A DNA stretch of 64,000 nucleotides from VAXT01 sp963774625 (GTDB lineage Bacteria > Actinomycetota > Thermoleophilia > Gaiellales > Gaiellaceae), in NCBI GenBank assembly GCA_963774625.1, contig CAVZFQ010000013.1:186001-250000 (forward strand), given 5' to 3'. Positions 53,566 to 62,600 of the stretch are shown here, piece by piece; position 1 is the first letter of the stretch, and every line of letters starts with the position of its first letter. The notes below the pieces were generated by a model, which was not told where the DNA came from, ran no database searches, and saw only the letters and a list, made by a program, of their open reading frames with translations. Both the position numbers and the translations under genes were made by a program.

Positions 53566-54157
53566 AGGAAAGCCCCTGAATCCGATCTCGCACCTCCTTC
53601 GCGATCTCTTCGGGGGGCCGCGAGCCGTCGAGCGCGACCACGCGCCCAGGAAAGATCGCCGCCAGCTCGCGATACGCGGTCTCGACCGCCCGCTGGAACT
53701 CGCCGCCCTCGCGCTCGATGCGGTCCGACGCCTCCCCGCGTTCTGCTGCCTCGTCGGCCTCGATCGTGAGCAGGAAGGTCAGGTCGGGAAGGATGCCGCG
53801 GATCGCGTTCACGTTCAGAGCGAGCACCTGGTCGACGCCGAGGCCGCGGGCAATGCCCTGGTACGCGAGCGACGAATCGAGGTAGCGATCGCAGACGACG
53901 TCCGCGCCGCGCTCGAGAGCCGGCCCGATGACCTGCGCGACGAGCTCGGCCCGCGCAGCAGCGAACAGCGCCGCTTCCGCCCAGGGCGAGACCTCGCCTC
54001 CTTGCAGCAGCAGGTGCCGGACGCGCTCCCCGAGCTCCGTCCCGCCGGGCTCCCGAGTGGCGACCACGTCGCGGCCCGCCTCCGCGAGGTGGGACCGCAA
54101 CAACTCGACCTGGGTCGACTTGCCCGACCCGTCGAGTCCCTCGAACGTCACGAACAC
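53564..54157 (-). CDS. tmk: Thymidylate kinase
   Basis: A 197-residue kinase that phosphorylates dTMP to dTDP. The GTG at 54157 gives FVTFEGLDGSGKSTQVELL (P-loop), then DVVATREPGGTELGERVRHLLL, VVCDRYLDSSLAYQGIARGLG (DRY/DRF motif) and a lid segment. Normal length. TATCCT lies 9 nt upstream of the start and overlaps the -10 box of the divergent epimerase gene. The stop overlaps the beginning of holB, as is common in actinobacterial tmk-holB pairs. Confidence 0.94.
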   Translation of the reverse strand: MFVTFEGLDGSGKSTQVELLRSHLAEAGRDVVATREPGGTELGERVRHLLLQGGEVSPWAEAALFAAARAELVAQVIGPALERGADVVCDRYLDSSLAYQGIARGLGVDQVLALNVNAIRGILPDLTFLLTIEADEAAERGEASDRIEREGGEFQRAVETAYRELAAIFPGRVVALDGSRPPEEIAKEVRDRIQGLS

Positions 54158-54165
54158 TCGACGCC

Positions 54166-54172
54166 TAGGATA
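54166..54172. promoter_or_regulatory. Overlapping divergent -10 boxes of epimerase and tmk
   Basis: CCTAGGATAC supplies TAGGAT on the plus strand (54166-54171, 8 nt before the TTG at 54180) and TATCCT on the minus strand (54172-54167, 9 nt before the GTG at 54157). The two starts are 22 bp apart and neither has a ribosome site. Confidence 0.45.
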
Positions 54173-54179
54173 CGAGGCC

Positions 54180-55079
54180 TTGAGAGCGCTGGTCACCGGG
54201 GGAGCGGGGTTCATCGGGTCACACGTCGCGGAGGGCTTGCTGGCGCGCGGCGACGAGGTGACGATCCTCGACGACCTCTCGGACGGCAGGCGCGAGAACG
54301 TGCCGGCGGGAGCCCAACTCGTGGAGGGAGACATCAGGGACCCGGCCGCGGTCTTCGCGGACGCCAAGCCGGAGCTCTGCTTCCACCTTGCCGCCCAGAA
54401 GGACGTGCGGATCTCGGTCGCGCGGCCCGACCACGACGCGGAGGTCAACGTGATCGGGACCGTCCGCGTGCTCGAAGCCGCGCGCGAGCACGGCACGCAA
54501 ATCGTCTTTAGCTCGACGGGCGGCGCGATGTACGGCGAGTGCAGCGAGCCCGCAAGCGAGGACAAGAAGCCGGAGCCGCTGGCGCCGTACGGCACGTCGA
54601 AGCTGGCGGGTGAGGAGTACCTGGCGACGTACAACCGGCTCTACGGGACACGGCACGTGTCGCTTCGGCTCGGCAACGTCTACGGCCCGCGGCAGGACCC
54701 GCACGGCGAGGCGGGGGTCGTTGCGATCTTCTTCAGCCGGCTGCTCGACGGCGAGACGCCGAAGATCTTCGGTGACGGAACGCAGACGCGGGACTACGTC
54801 TACGTGGGAGACGTCGTGCGCGCGACGTTGGCGTCACAGGAGGTCGACGGCGGCGTCTTCAACGTGGGCACCGGGCGCGAGACCTCGGTCGTGGAGCTGC
54901 TCGATCTCTGCCTCCGCGTAGCGGGGAAGGAGGTCGAACCGGAGTTCGCGCCGGCACGTCCCGGTGAGCTGCAGCGGAGCGTGCTCGACCCGGGCCGCGC
55001 GGTGGACGAGCTCGGCTGGCGACCCGACCGCTCGCTCGAGGAGGGCCTCCGCGAGACCTGGGAGTGGTTCTCCACCTAG
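54180..55079 (+). CDS. NAD-dependent nucleotide-sugar epimerase/dehydratase
   Basis: A 299-residue extended SDR. The start is a TTG at 54180 (LRALVTGGAGFIGSHVAEGLLARG), 8 nt after TAGGAT. Motifs: GxxGxxG, LVEGDIRDPAAV, LAAQKDVRISVARP, SSTGGAMYGE, PYGTSKLAGEEYL (Tyr-x3-Lys) and RLGNVYGPRQDP. These match UDP-glucose 4-epimerase-like enzymes of the GalE/RmlB superfamily. It probably provides sugars for surface polysaccharide, in keeping with the O-antigen ligase-like gene at 57-59 kb. Exact substrate is unknown. Confidence 0.88.
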   Translation: MRALVTGGAGFIGSHVAEGLLARGDEVTILDDLSDGRRENVPAGAQLVEGDIRDPAAVFADAKPELCFHLAAQKDVRISVARPDHDAEVNVIGTVRVLEAAREHGTQIVFSSTGGAMYGECSEPASEDKKPEPLAPYGTSKLAGEEYLATYNRLYGTRHVSLRLGNVYGPRQDPHGEAGVVAIFFSRLLDGETPKIFGDGTQTRDYVYVGDVVRATLASQEVDGGVFNVGTGRETSVVELLDLCLRVAGKEVEPEFAPARPGELQRSVLDPGRAVDELGWRPDRSLEEGLRETWEWFST

Positions 55080-55116
55080 GAGGAGTGACGCACGCCGGGG
55101 CGAATTCGCTCGCCCC

Positions 55117-55623
55117 GTGGAGATTTCGGCCCCAGCTCTTAGCTCTGTTCCCGCCGACCGTTGGCGGACCGCGACCATCCTGGCGAGCGGCATTGCGGTC
55201 TTCGAGCTCCTGATCGTCGTCATCCTGCTCACCGCACTGATCGGCAAGGGCGTCTCGGCCCAGGCAAAGGAGGCGGCGATCACGAAGGCGACCGGCATCC
55301 CGCAGCAGGCCGTCAACCCGGAGCCCAAGCACGTGACGCTCGCGCGCGGCGAGACCTCGGTGATCGTCCTCAACGGGAACGGCGTCGGCGGCGCGGCCGC
55401 GGCTGCCGCGGACGAGGTCAAAGCGAAGGGCTACCTGATCGCAGCGACCGGCAACGCGGCGCGCTCGGACTACGGCCAGAGCGTCGTCATGTACCGCGCG
55501 GGACGAAAGCCGGAGGCGCAGCGGCTCGCGCGCGACCTCGGCATCAAGCTGGTCGGCCCGCTCGAGGGCCTCTCCACGCGCGACCTGCTCGGCGCGCAAG
55601 TGGCCCTCGTCCTCGGGAACTAG
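55117..55623 (+). CDS. Membrane-anchored LytR C-terminal domain protein
   Basis: A 168-residue protein starting with GTG at 55117. One membrane segment spans about residues 20-42 (ILASGIAVFELLIVVILLTALIG). The outside part contains the LytR_C domain: ETSVIVLNGNGVGGAAAAAADEVKAKGYLIAATGNA, then SVVMYRAGRKPEAQRLARDLGIK and LVLGN. This domain accompanies LytR-CpsA-Psr cell wall ligases and occurs alone in actinobacteria. It probably acts in cell envelope assembly. The space to the preceding epimerase gene is 37 bp. Confidence 0.8.
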   Translation: MEISAPALSSVPADRWRTATILASGIAVFELLIVVILLTALIGKGVSAQAKEAAITKATGIPQQAVNPEPKHVTLARGETSVIVLNGNGVGGAAAAAADEVKAKGYLIAATGNAARSDYGQSVVMYRAGRKPEAQRLARDLGIKLVGPLEGLSTRDLLGAQVALVLGN

Positions 55624-55676
55624 TCCGGGCAGACCAAAGGCCCAACCCGCGTGGTTGAGCGACCCGCCTCCCCGCC

Positions 55677-55708
55677 GGGGTCAGACCCCTTGAGTCGAGG
55701 CGACTCAA
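55677..55708. repeat. Two adjacent palindromes, REP-like
   Basis: GGGGTCAGACCCC (55677-55689) directly precedes TTGAGTCG-AGG-CGACTCAA (55690-55708), both perfect inverted repeats. A further pair GGTTGAG/CTCAACC flanks the block (near 55653 and 55704). The pattern resembles a short mobile palindromic element inserted between genes; it could also act as terminator for the LytR-C gene. Confidence 0.5.
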
Positions 55709-55749
55709 CCGGCTGGGACGGACCTGCTGCCAGGCCTACGATCTGGCCG

Positions 55750-56475
55750 ATGACGGACGAGGCCCGAAAGCAGGCAGAGGTCGAGTACCCGATCGCGATC
55801 GGCGAGGAGGGCCAGCGCTGGCTACAGACAAAGCCCTTCGCCAACGAGCCGCGCGAGACCGCACGCCTGCTGATCGACTTCGGCTACGTCGTCCAGCTCC
55901 TCGACCTGCGCCCCGGGATGAGCATCGTCGAGCTCGGGTGCGGCCCCGGCTGGATGACCCGCTTCGCCGCGCGTCACGGCCTCGAGGCCGCCGGCTACGA
56001 CATCGCGCCGAAAATGATCGAGATCGCCCGCGAAGTCGCCGCCGCCGAGGGCGTGGACGCAACGTTCGAGGTCGGCGACATGGAGACGCTCGACCTCGGC
56101 CACCACTACGACACCGCGCTCGTCTACGACGCCGTCCACCACACCCCGCGCGCCGACCTCGTCTTCGCCGCCGCGCACCGCGCCCTCAGGCCGGGCGGCC
56201 GGCTCCTCATCGCCGAGCCGAACTGGAAGCACCGCTACCAGGGCCGCAGCGCGTCCGAAGAGTTCGGCGCGACCGAGCTCGGGTACACGCCGCGCCGCTT
56301 CAAGAAGCTCCTGCGCGACGCCGGGTTCCAGGACGTCAAGCGGTTCCACAACAACCGCAAGCGGCTCTACGGGAACTCGCCGAAAGACTTCCTGTCGCAC
56401 CTCGTCGAGCCGATCGTCTACCGCGCGCTCGGCGTCTTCTGGACGCAAATCTGGCTCCGCGCCGTCGCGAGGTGA
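55750..56475 (+). CDS. SAM-dependent class I methyltransferase
   Basis: A 241-residue methyltransferase. The SAM-binding motif is MSIVELGCGPGWMTRFAARHGLEAAGYDIAPKMIEIAREVA, with ATFEVGDMETLDLGHHYDTALVYDAVHH and ALRPGGRLLIAEPNWKHRY. The ATG at 55750 follows TACGAT by 7 nt without a ribosome site. The C-terminus is basic. It overlaps the next methyltransferase gene by 4 bp (GTGA), so the two form an operon. Acceptor unknown; neighbours suggest surface polysaccharide or lipid. Confidence 0.87.
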   Translation: MTDEARKQAEVEYPIAIGEEGQRWLQTKPFANEPRETARLLIDFGYVVQLLDLRPGMSIVELGCGPGWMTRFAARHGLEAAGYDIAPKMIEIAREVAAAEGVDATFEVGDMETLDLGHHYDTALVYDAVHHTPRADLVFAAAHRALRPGGRLLIAEPNWKHRYQGRSASEEFGATELGYTPRRFKKLLRDAGFQDVKRFHNNRKRLYGNSPKDFLSHLVEPIVYRALGVFWTQIWLRAVAR

Positions 56476-57104
56476 TCGGCCGACTCACGGCCGCGGTCTC
56501 CCTGAGAAGCCGCGCACGCAAGTTCCGGCTCTTCATGGAGCTCGTCCAGCCGACTCCGGAAACGACAGTCGTCGACGTCGGGGTCGCGGACGCGCCGTTC
56601 GGAGAGGCCGAGGGCCACGGAGCGACCTACAACTTCCTCGAGGCGATGTACCCGTGGCGAGACCACATCACCGCGGTCAGCGTCGACGAGCTCCCCCACT
56701 TCGCCGAGGCCTTCCCGGAGCTGAGGCGCGTCCAGGCTGACGGGCGCGACCTGCCCTTCGCGGACGGCGAGTTCGACGTCGGCTTCTCGAACGCCGTGGT
56801 CGAGCACCTGGGCGACCGCGATTCCCAGGAGGCGTTCGTCCGCGAGCTCTGCCGGGTCTCGAAGCGGGTCTTCGTGACGACGCCGAACAAGTGGTTCCCG
56901 GTCGAGGTGCACACGTTGCTGCCGTTCGTGCACTGGTTACCCGCGCGCGCACGTAAGCGCGTGCTCGGGAGGCTGCGGCGCGCCGACGTCGAGGGGCTGC
57001 GGCCGCTCAGCCCGCGAGAGTTCCGCTCGCTCTTCCCCTATCCCGTGCGCATCGTCAACACGGGGCTGTCGCTGGTTGCCCTGGGCCCTGAGCCGGCGAG
57101 ATGA
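56472..57104 (+). CDS. SAM-dependent methyltransferase
   Basis: A 210-residue methyltransferase, GTG start overlapping the previous stop. The N-terminal half reads LFMELVQPTPETTVVDVGVADAPFGEAEG (atypical motif I), ADGRDLPFADGEFDVGFSNAVVEHLGDRDSQEAFVRELCRV and KRVFVTTPNKWFPVEVHT. This matches the group that methylates or modifies glycans in polysaccharide clusters. The end overlaps the convergent O-antigen ligase-like gene by 50 bp. Confidence 0.83.
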   Translation: MIGRLTAAVSLRSRARKFRLFMELVQPTPETTVVDVGVADAPFGEAEGHGATYNFLEAMYPWRDHITAVSVDELPHFAEAFPELRRVQADGRDLPFADGEFDVGFSNAVVEHLGDRDSQEAFVRELCRVSKRVFVTTPNKWFPVEVHTLLPFVHWLPARARKRVLGRLRRADVEGLRPLSPREFRSLFPYPVRIVNTGLSLVALGPEPAR

Positions 57105-58928
57105 GCGCGGTCGCCGCCGGCCCTCGCGGGTCCAGGTCACGCGACCGCTCGAGATCGCGCCGCGCAGCCTGGCGCGCGTCCAGCACCTGAAGCTCGAAGC
57201 AGCCGAGCTCGTACCAGGCTCGCGCGTTCAGCGGCTGCACCTCGACGGCATCCACGTACAACCGCTGAGCGCGCCGGACCCGGCCGCGCGCCTCCTCGGC
57301 GGCCGCCTCGGCCAGCAGCGGGTCGATGGACAGCGGGTTCAAGGAGCGCGCCTCCTGCGCCTTGTCGACCGCCACGTCCGTGTCGTTCCGGTCGATCGCG
57401 GCGTAGGCCTGGTCGACGCGCCGCGCGGCCAGCCACGGAGCGGCCAGGGAGAAGAGCAGCGTGGCGGCTGCGAGAACGGCGACGACCGCCCAGAGCGGTT
57501 GGGCCGTCACGGGTCGCTGGGGACGGCCGTACGCGAGCAGGACGCCGGTGGCGAAGAGAACCGGCGCGGTGATCGCGAGGAAGTCCCAGTCGTAGTCGAG
57601 GAGACCGTGGAACAGGTACGTCGGTAAGGCGAGGCCCAGAGCGAGCGTGGCAGCGTCGTCACGGCGCCGCCAGAGCCCGACGAGCGCCGCACCCATCGCG
57701 CCGGCGAAGAGCGCAAGTCCCACGACCCCGGTCTCGGCGGCGAACTGCAGCGGAAGATCGTGCGGCTCGGTGACGTCGATCTTGTTCTTGCGGAGCTTCC
57801 GGTGCACGTACTCGAAGCTCCCGGCCCCCACTCCGACGATCGGCTGCCCCGCGAACGCCTCCCAGGCCTCGCCCCACCACTTCGTGCGGTTGTTCGAGCC
57901 GGTGCTGAGCTGACGCGACGGCCCCTGCTGGACGACGTCCTCCCCGCCTCGCACGGCGACGACCGCGCCGAAGAGCGCGAACGCGACCAGGACGACGAGC
58001 GCGCCGCGGACGACGAGCCGCTCGGTCCGCTCGGAGACCCGGCGCCGCGCGGCCCACCACGCGATCCCGAACGCAGCGAGCGCGCCCAGGAAGACGAGGA
58101 GCCCGAACCAGGCCCCGTCCTCGACGCGCACCGCGTTCGACTGGAAATCGTCGGCGACGCCGGGCTGCGTCAGCCCCCAGACGAGCGCGGGCAGAGCAGC
58201 CAAGAACGGCGATGCCGAGCGCCGCGATCCCCTCGACGCGCTCGCGGCTCAAAGCGAGGTAGGCGACGATCGCGAAGACGGCAGCCAGCAGCCCCCCGCG
58301 CGAGTACGTGAGCGCGACCGCGATCCCGAGGACGTACACGAGGACGACCGCCGCGGCCTGCAACCGCCGATCGAGCTCGCGCCGGGATGCGATCCAGAGG
58401 CCGAGGGGCAGCCCGAGCGCGGCCAGGAGCGCGAGCCCGTTCCAGTAGCCGACCGGCGAGCGGAGCCGGGCAAAGCGTCCGTAGTCCTCGTAGAGCGCGG
58501 GGATCACCTTCCCGGCCAGGGCCCACAAGCAGGCGCCGCCGATCAGCGCCGCGAGGCCGAAGGCGACCGTCCTGGGCGCTCGTCGCACGGCAGCGCCGAC
58601 GGCCAGGCCGAGCACGGCAAAGGCCAGATAGGCGAGGCCGCGGTTGAAGTAGTTCCACGAGCGGTCGGGCGCCGCCGACCACGCAATCGAGATCCCGTTC
58701 CAGACGACGAACCCGGCGAGCAGCCCCACGAACAGAAGGCCCGGGACGGTCGAGCTCGGGCACCGGCAACCGCCCCGACAGCGCCGCGGCACCGGCTGCG
58801 CCGGCGGCGACGATCGCTCCGCCGCCGATCCAGGCCAGCGGCCCGTCGGTCGAGCCGCCGGAGAAGAAGATCGCGGCGGCGAGCAAGGCACCCGCTGCGA
58901 CGAGGAGCGCAACGGAGGCTCTCCGCAT
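57055..58928 (-). pseudogene. O-antigen ligase-like membrane protein with TPR tail, two frameshifts
   Basis: A polytopic protein of about 620 residues. The start ATG at 58928 has TAGCGT 7 nt upstream. Frame one holds the first segments (VALLVAAGALLAAAIFFSGG); the frame changes near 58,750 and again near 58,200. Further parts are GLLFVGLLAGFVVWNGISIAWS, the ligase hallmark QPIVGVGAGSFEYVHRKLRKNKID...DLPLQFAAETGVVGLALF, and a C-terminal TPR-like region (RDLERSRDLDPRGP). Such proteins polymerise or attach lipid-linked glycans outside the membrane. Single-base errors in G/C runs could explain the shifts. Confidence 0.78.
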
Positions 58929-59029
58929 GCAACCGACGCTACCAGCGGACAACCGTCACTTTCCAGGCTTACAAACCGTTTACACGGGAATCACGCAAAC
59001 TCCATCGCCGTCGGCCAGACTGGGGGACA

Positions 59030-59614
59030 ATGGCTCCCCGAGGAGAAGGTAGGCTCGTACCCATTCCGCCTCGTGTCCGTGCAATCGCGCCGCCCGCCTT
59101 GCCCGTCCGCATCTTTGGGCTTGCGCTCCTGCTTGCGCTGGCGCTGATGGTCGGCGCGCAGCCGGCCCAGGCCAAGACTCCCTGCTGGAAGCAAGTCGTC
59201 CAGGACTGGTTCGAGGACGCGCGAATCGACCGCACCTACCCGCGCAACTGCTACAGCGACGCGCTCAAGAACGTCCCCAACGACGTCAAGGACTACAGCA
59301 GCTTCGAAGAGGACATCAAGAGCGCGCTCCAGCGCGTCTCGCGCGCCCGGACCCTCGCCAACAGCGGCGGCGGCTCGACACAGCCGGAGAGGCCGACGCG
59401 GCGTCCCGGCAGTGCGAACGAAGTCGTCCAGGCCGAGCCGCAACAGGAGTACTTCAAGCAAGCGTTCGACAAGCTGGGCCCGCGCGAAGCCGATTCGGTG
59501 CCGGTCCCGCTCATGGTCATGGCTGGAATGGCTCTCTTGCTCGTCGCAGCAGGAGCCGGAGGGCTGATCACGCGTCGCCTGCGAGCCAGGCGAGCCGGTC
59601 CTCCGGCCACGTAG
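59030..59614 (+). CDS. Exported protein with C-terminal membrane anchor, unknown function
   Basis: A 194-residue protein with a signal peptide (VRIFGLALLLALALMVGAQPAQA), an outside domain with Cys pair (TPCWKQVVQDWFEDARIDRTYPRNCYSDAL) and a C-terminal membrane segment (PVPLMVMAGMALLLVAAGAGGLITRR) followed by basic residues. This sorting-like arrangement anchors it at the cell surface. No family recognised. It is followed by a hairpin terminator and then the nrdJ leader, so it is not part of nrdJ. The start could also be a later GTG. Confidence 0.7.
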   Translation: MAPRGEGRLVPIPPRVRAIAPPALPVRIFGLALLLALALMVGAQPAQAKTPCWKQVVQDWFEDARIDRTYPRNCYSDALKNVPNDVKDYSSFEEDIKSALQRVSRARTLANSGGGSTQPERPTRRPGSANEVVQAEPQQEYFKQAFDKLGPREADSVPVPLMVMAGMALLLVAAGAGGLITRRLRARRAGPPAT

Positions 59615-59620
59615 AACCGG

Positions 59621-59642
59621 ATTCGGGGACCACCCCCCGAAT
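59621..59642 (+). terminator. Hairpin terminator after exported protein gene
   Basis: ATTCGGGG-ACCACC-CCCCGAAT is a perfect 8-bp stem with a 6-nt loop, starting 6 bp after the stop codon at 59614. Confidence 0.6.
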
Positions 59643-59643
59643 T

Positions 59644-59702
59644 GCTAGAATTTGCAGGGATTTGTTCAAGCCGTCCGACGCCATTTCTAGCCTGACAAAT
59701 CC
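59644..59702 (+). promoter_or_regulatory. Structured region in front of nrdJ (two interleaved inverted repeats)
   Basis: GCTAGAA (59644-59650) pairs with TTCTAGC (59685-59691), and GGATTTGT (59658-59665) pairs with ACAAATCC (59695-59702). The pairs interleave, so as RNA they could form an H-type pseudoknot, or as DNA two overlapping operators. TAGAAT at 59646-59651 could be a -10 box inside the first arm. The remainder up to the AGGAGG before the ATG at 59767 shows nothing else; no cobalamin riboswitch core was seen. Confidence 0.4.
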
Positions 59703-59766
59703 GCTCGCCGACGGTCTGCTCCGCCGACTGGGCGCTCCAAAAACAGTCTTGACCAGGAGGTAGGAG

Positions 59767-62541
59767 ATGGCGTCCGCCAAGGAAGCTCAGGCCGTAGAGC
59801 CCACCGCAGAGGACCTCGGGAACACCGTCGCGAACGAGGCCGCAAGTGCCGCTGTGCGGCGCTTTTTCACGATTCCCGACCGCGATCCGTTCACCGAGAT
59901 CGAATGGGAGACGCGCGATGCCCTGATCCCGGGCAAGGACAAGCCCGTCTTCGAACAGAAGAACGTCGAGTTCCCGAAGTTCTGGTCGCAGACGGCCACG
60001 AACATCGTGGCGCAGAAGTACTTCCGCGGCCGCATGGGCTCGCCCGACCGCGAGTCGAGCGTCAAGCAGATGATCGGCCGCGTCGTCGGCACGATCGGCG
60101 GCTGGGGCCGCGAGGGCGGCTACTTCGCGTCCGACGAGGAAGCCGACACCTTCGAGGCGGAGCTGAAGGCGATCCTCGTCAACCAGTACGCCGCGTTCAA
60201 CTCGCCGGTCTGGTTCAACGTCGGCTTCGAGGAGAAGCCGCAGTGCTCGGCGTGCTTCATCCTCTCGATCGAGGACGAGATGGATTCGATCCTCGACTGG
60301 ATCCGCCGCGAGGGCGTCATCTTCCGGGGCGGCTCCGGGTCTGGGGTCAACCTCTCCAAGCTTCGCTCCTCGAAGGAGCAGCTCTCGAAGGGCGGCTACG
60401 CCTCTGGGCCGGTCTCCTTCATGCGCGGCGCCGACGCGTCGGCCGGGACGATCAAGTCCGGCGGCAAGACGCGGCGCGCGGCCAAGATGGTCGTGCTCGA
60501 CGTCGACCACCCGGATGTCGAGGAGTTCATCTGGTGCAAGTCCAAGGAAGAGGAGAAGGCGCGCGTGCTCGAGGCGGCCGGCTACGACATGTCGCTCGAC
60601 TCCGCCGACTGGGCGTCGATCCAGTACCAGAACGCGAACAACTCGGTGCGCGTCACCGACGCGTTCATGGAGGCCGCCGAGGCCGGCACCGACTGGAACC
60701 TGACCGCGCGCACCGACGGCGCCGTCGTCGACACGGTCGACGCGCGCCACCTGCTGCGCCAGATCGCCGAGGCGGCCTGGAAGTGCGCCGATCCAGGAGT
60801 CCAGTACGACACGACGATCAACCAGTGGCACACGCTGCCGAACACGGGCCGCATCAACGCGTCGAACCCGTGCTCCGAGTACATGTCGATCGACGACTCG
60901 GCGTGCAACCTCGCGTCGATCAACCTCCTCAAGTTCCGCCGCGAGGACGGCGAGTTCGACGTCGAGGCGTTCGAGCACGCCGTCGACGTCGTGTTCCTCG
61001 CGCAGGAGATCGCGGTCGGCTACTCGTCGTATCCGACGCCGCAGATCGAGGGGAACGCGAAGGCGTTCCGGCAGCTCGGGCTCGGCTACGCGAACCTCGG
61101 CGCGCTGCTGATGGCGCGCGGGCTCCCGTACGACTCCGACGACGGTCGGGCCTACGCGGCCGCGATCACGTCGGTGATGACGGGTCGCGCGTATCGCAAG
61201 TCGGCCGAGATCGCGGCTCGCATGGGCCCGTTCGCCGGCTACCAGCCGAATGCCGCCGCGATGATCGGCGTCATGGCGCAGCATCGCGCCGCGGTCGGGA
61301 ACATCGAGAACACGGAGTCGGTGCCGGCCGATCTGCTCACCGCCTGCCGGCGCGCCTGGGACGACGCTCTGAATCTCGGCGAGGTGCACGGGTACCGCAA
61401 CGCTCAGGCGACGGTGCTCGCGCCCACCGGGACGATCAGCTTCATGATGGATTGCGACACCACCGGCGTCGAGCCCGACTTCGCGCTGGTCAAGTCGAAG
61501 AAGCTCGTCGGCGGCGGCGACATCACGATCGTCAACCAGACGGTGCCGATGGCGCTCGAGAAGCTCGGCTACGCGCCGCGGGAGGTCGACGAGGTCGTCG
61601 CGTTCATCGACGAGCGCAACACGATGATCGGCGCGCCCTACGTGAAGAAGGAGCACTACCCGGTCTTCGACTGCGCAGTCGGCGAGCGCGCGATCCACTA
61701 CATGGGCCACGTGAAGATGATGGGCGCGGTGCAGCCGTTCATCTCGGGCGCGATCTCGAAGACGGTGAACATGCCCGAGGAGGCGACCGTCGAGGACGTG
61801 GCCGGCCTATACAAGGACGCGTGGAAGCTCGGCGTGAAGGCGATCGCGATCTACCGCGACAACTGCAAGGTCGCGCAGCCGCTCTCGTCGAAGGGCCAGG
61901 CGGCGATCGAGACGGTGAGCGGTGCAGCCGCGCCGCCCGTGCCTCTGACGCATCGCCGCCGGCTACCGGACGACCGCGTCGAGGTCGGCCGCAAGTTCCG
62001 CGTCGGCGACTACGAGGGCTACATCCACGTCGGGCTCTACGAGGACGGCACTCCGGGCGACATCTTCCTGGACATCGCCAAGGAGGGCACGACGCTGGCC
62101 GGCCTCATGAACTCGTTCATGATCTCGGTCTCCCTGGGCCTGCAGTACGGCGTGCCGCTCGAGGTGTACGTCTCGAAGTTCGCGCACATGCGCTTCGAGC
62201 CGAGCGGCCAGACGAACGACCCGGACATCCGAGTCGCCAAGTCGATCGTCGACTACGTCTTCCGCTGGATGGGCAAGAAGTTCCTGACCACGGACCAGCA
62301 GGAAGAGGTCGGGATCCTGTCCGCCGAGGTCAGGTCGCGGATGGCCGAGCGCTACAAGAACGGCGGCAGCGCATCAGACGCCCCGCCGGCCGAGCTGGGC
62401 GACGCGATCCCACCGGGCCAGACGGCGCTCTTCAACGCGTTCGAGGACGCGGTGGAGTGCGCCAAGTGCGGCGGCCGGATGATCCGCACTGGGAGCTGTT
62501 ACACGTGCCGGGACTGCGGTACGAACACCGGCTGCTCTTAG
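59767..62541 (+). CDS. nrdJ: Vitamin B12-dependent (class II) ribonucleotide reductase
   Basis: A 924-residue reductase that makes deoxyribonucleotides using adenosylcobalamin, with or without oxygen. AGGAGG lies just before the ATG. The sequence shows the N-terminal Cys of the active site in QCSACFILSIEDEMDSI, the NPCSEY motif (NASNPCSEYMSIDDSACNLASINL) with the radical Cys, loop residues GTISFMMDCDTTG and GAISKTVNMPEEATVED, and the C-terminal zinc/redox tail CAKCGGRMIRTGSCYTCRDCG. Length and features match actinobacterial NrdJ. No nrdR box was recognised. Transcription ends at a strong hairpin at 62564. Confidence 0.96.
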   Translation: MASAKEAQAVEPTAEDLGNTVANEAASAAVRRFFTIPDRDPFTEIEWETRDALIPGKDKPVFEQKNVEFPKFWSQTATNIVAQKYFRGRMGSPDRESSVKQMIGRVVGTIGGWGREGGYFASDEEADTFEAELKAILVNQYAAFNSPVWFNVGFEEKPQCSACFILSIEDEMDSILDWIRREGVIFRGGSGSGVNLSKLRSSKEQLSKGGYASGPVSFMRGADASAGTIKSGGKTRRAAKMVVLDVDHPDVEEFIWCKSKEEEKARVLEAAGYDMSLDSADWASIQYQNANNSVRVTDAFMEAAEAGTDWNLTARTDGAVVDTVDARHLLRQIAEAAWKCADPGVQYDTTINQWHTLPNTGRINASNPCSEYMSIDDSACNLASINLLKFRREDGEFDVEAFEHAVDVVFLAQEIAVGYSSYPTPQIEGNAKAFRQLGLGYANLGALLMARGLPYDSDDGRAYAAAITSVMTGRAYRKSAEIAARMGPFAGYQPNAAAMIGVMAQHRAAVGNIENTESVPADLLTACRRAWDDALNLGEVHGYRNAQATVLAPTGTISFMMDCDTTGVEPDFALVKSKKLVGGGDITIVNQTVPMALEKLGYAPREVDEVVAFIDERNTMIGAPYVKKEHYPVFDCAVGERAIHYMGHVKMMGAVQPFISGAISKTVNMPEEATVEDVAGLYKDAWKLGVKAIAIYRDNCKVAQPLSSKGQAAIETVSGAAAPPVPLTHRRRLPDDRVEVGRKFRVGDYEGYIHVGLYEDGTPGDIFLDIAKEGTTLAGLMNSFMISVSLGLQYGVPLEVYVSKFAHMRFEPSGQTNDPDIRVAKSIVDYVFRWMGKKFLTTDQQEEVGILSAEVRSRMAERYKNGGSASDAPPAELGDAIPPGQTALFNAFEDAVECAKCGGRMIRTGSCYTCRDCGTNTGCS

Positions 62542-62563
62542 CGCCGTGACTTAGCTGGTTCTT

Positions 62564-62588
62564 CGAAGCCCCGCAATGCGGGGCTTCG
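62564..62588. terminator. Bidirectional terminator after nrdJ
   Basis: CGAAGCCCCGCA-A-TGCGGGGCTTCG is a perfect 12-bp palindrome, 23 bp after the nrdJ stop and 13 bp before the end of the convergent cupin gene. TCGTT follows on the plus strand and GAACC on the other. Confidence 0.8.
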
Positions 62589-62600
62589 TCGTTCTGGCGC

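Noticed and set aside
59615..59766. Cobalamin riboswitch before nrdJ
   Set aside because: The region is too short and no B12-box-like core was found; only the interleaved inverted repeats are reported.
59293..61710. 805-codon minus-strand ORF opposite nrdJ
   Set aside because: Antisense artefact of the high third-position GC in nrdJ; no initiation signal or domain.
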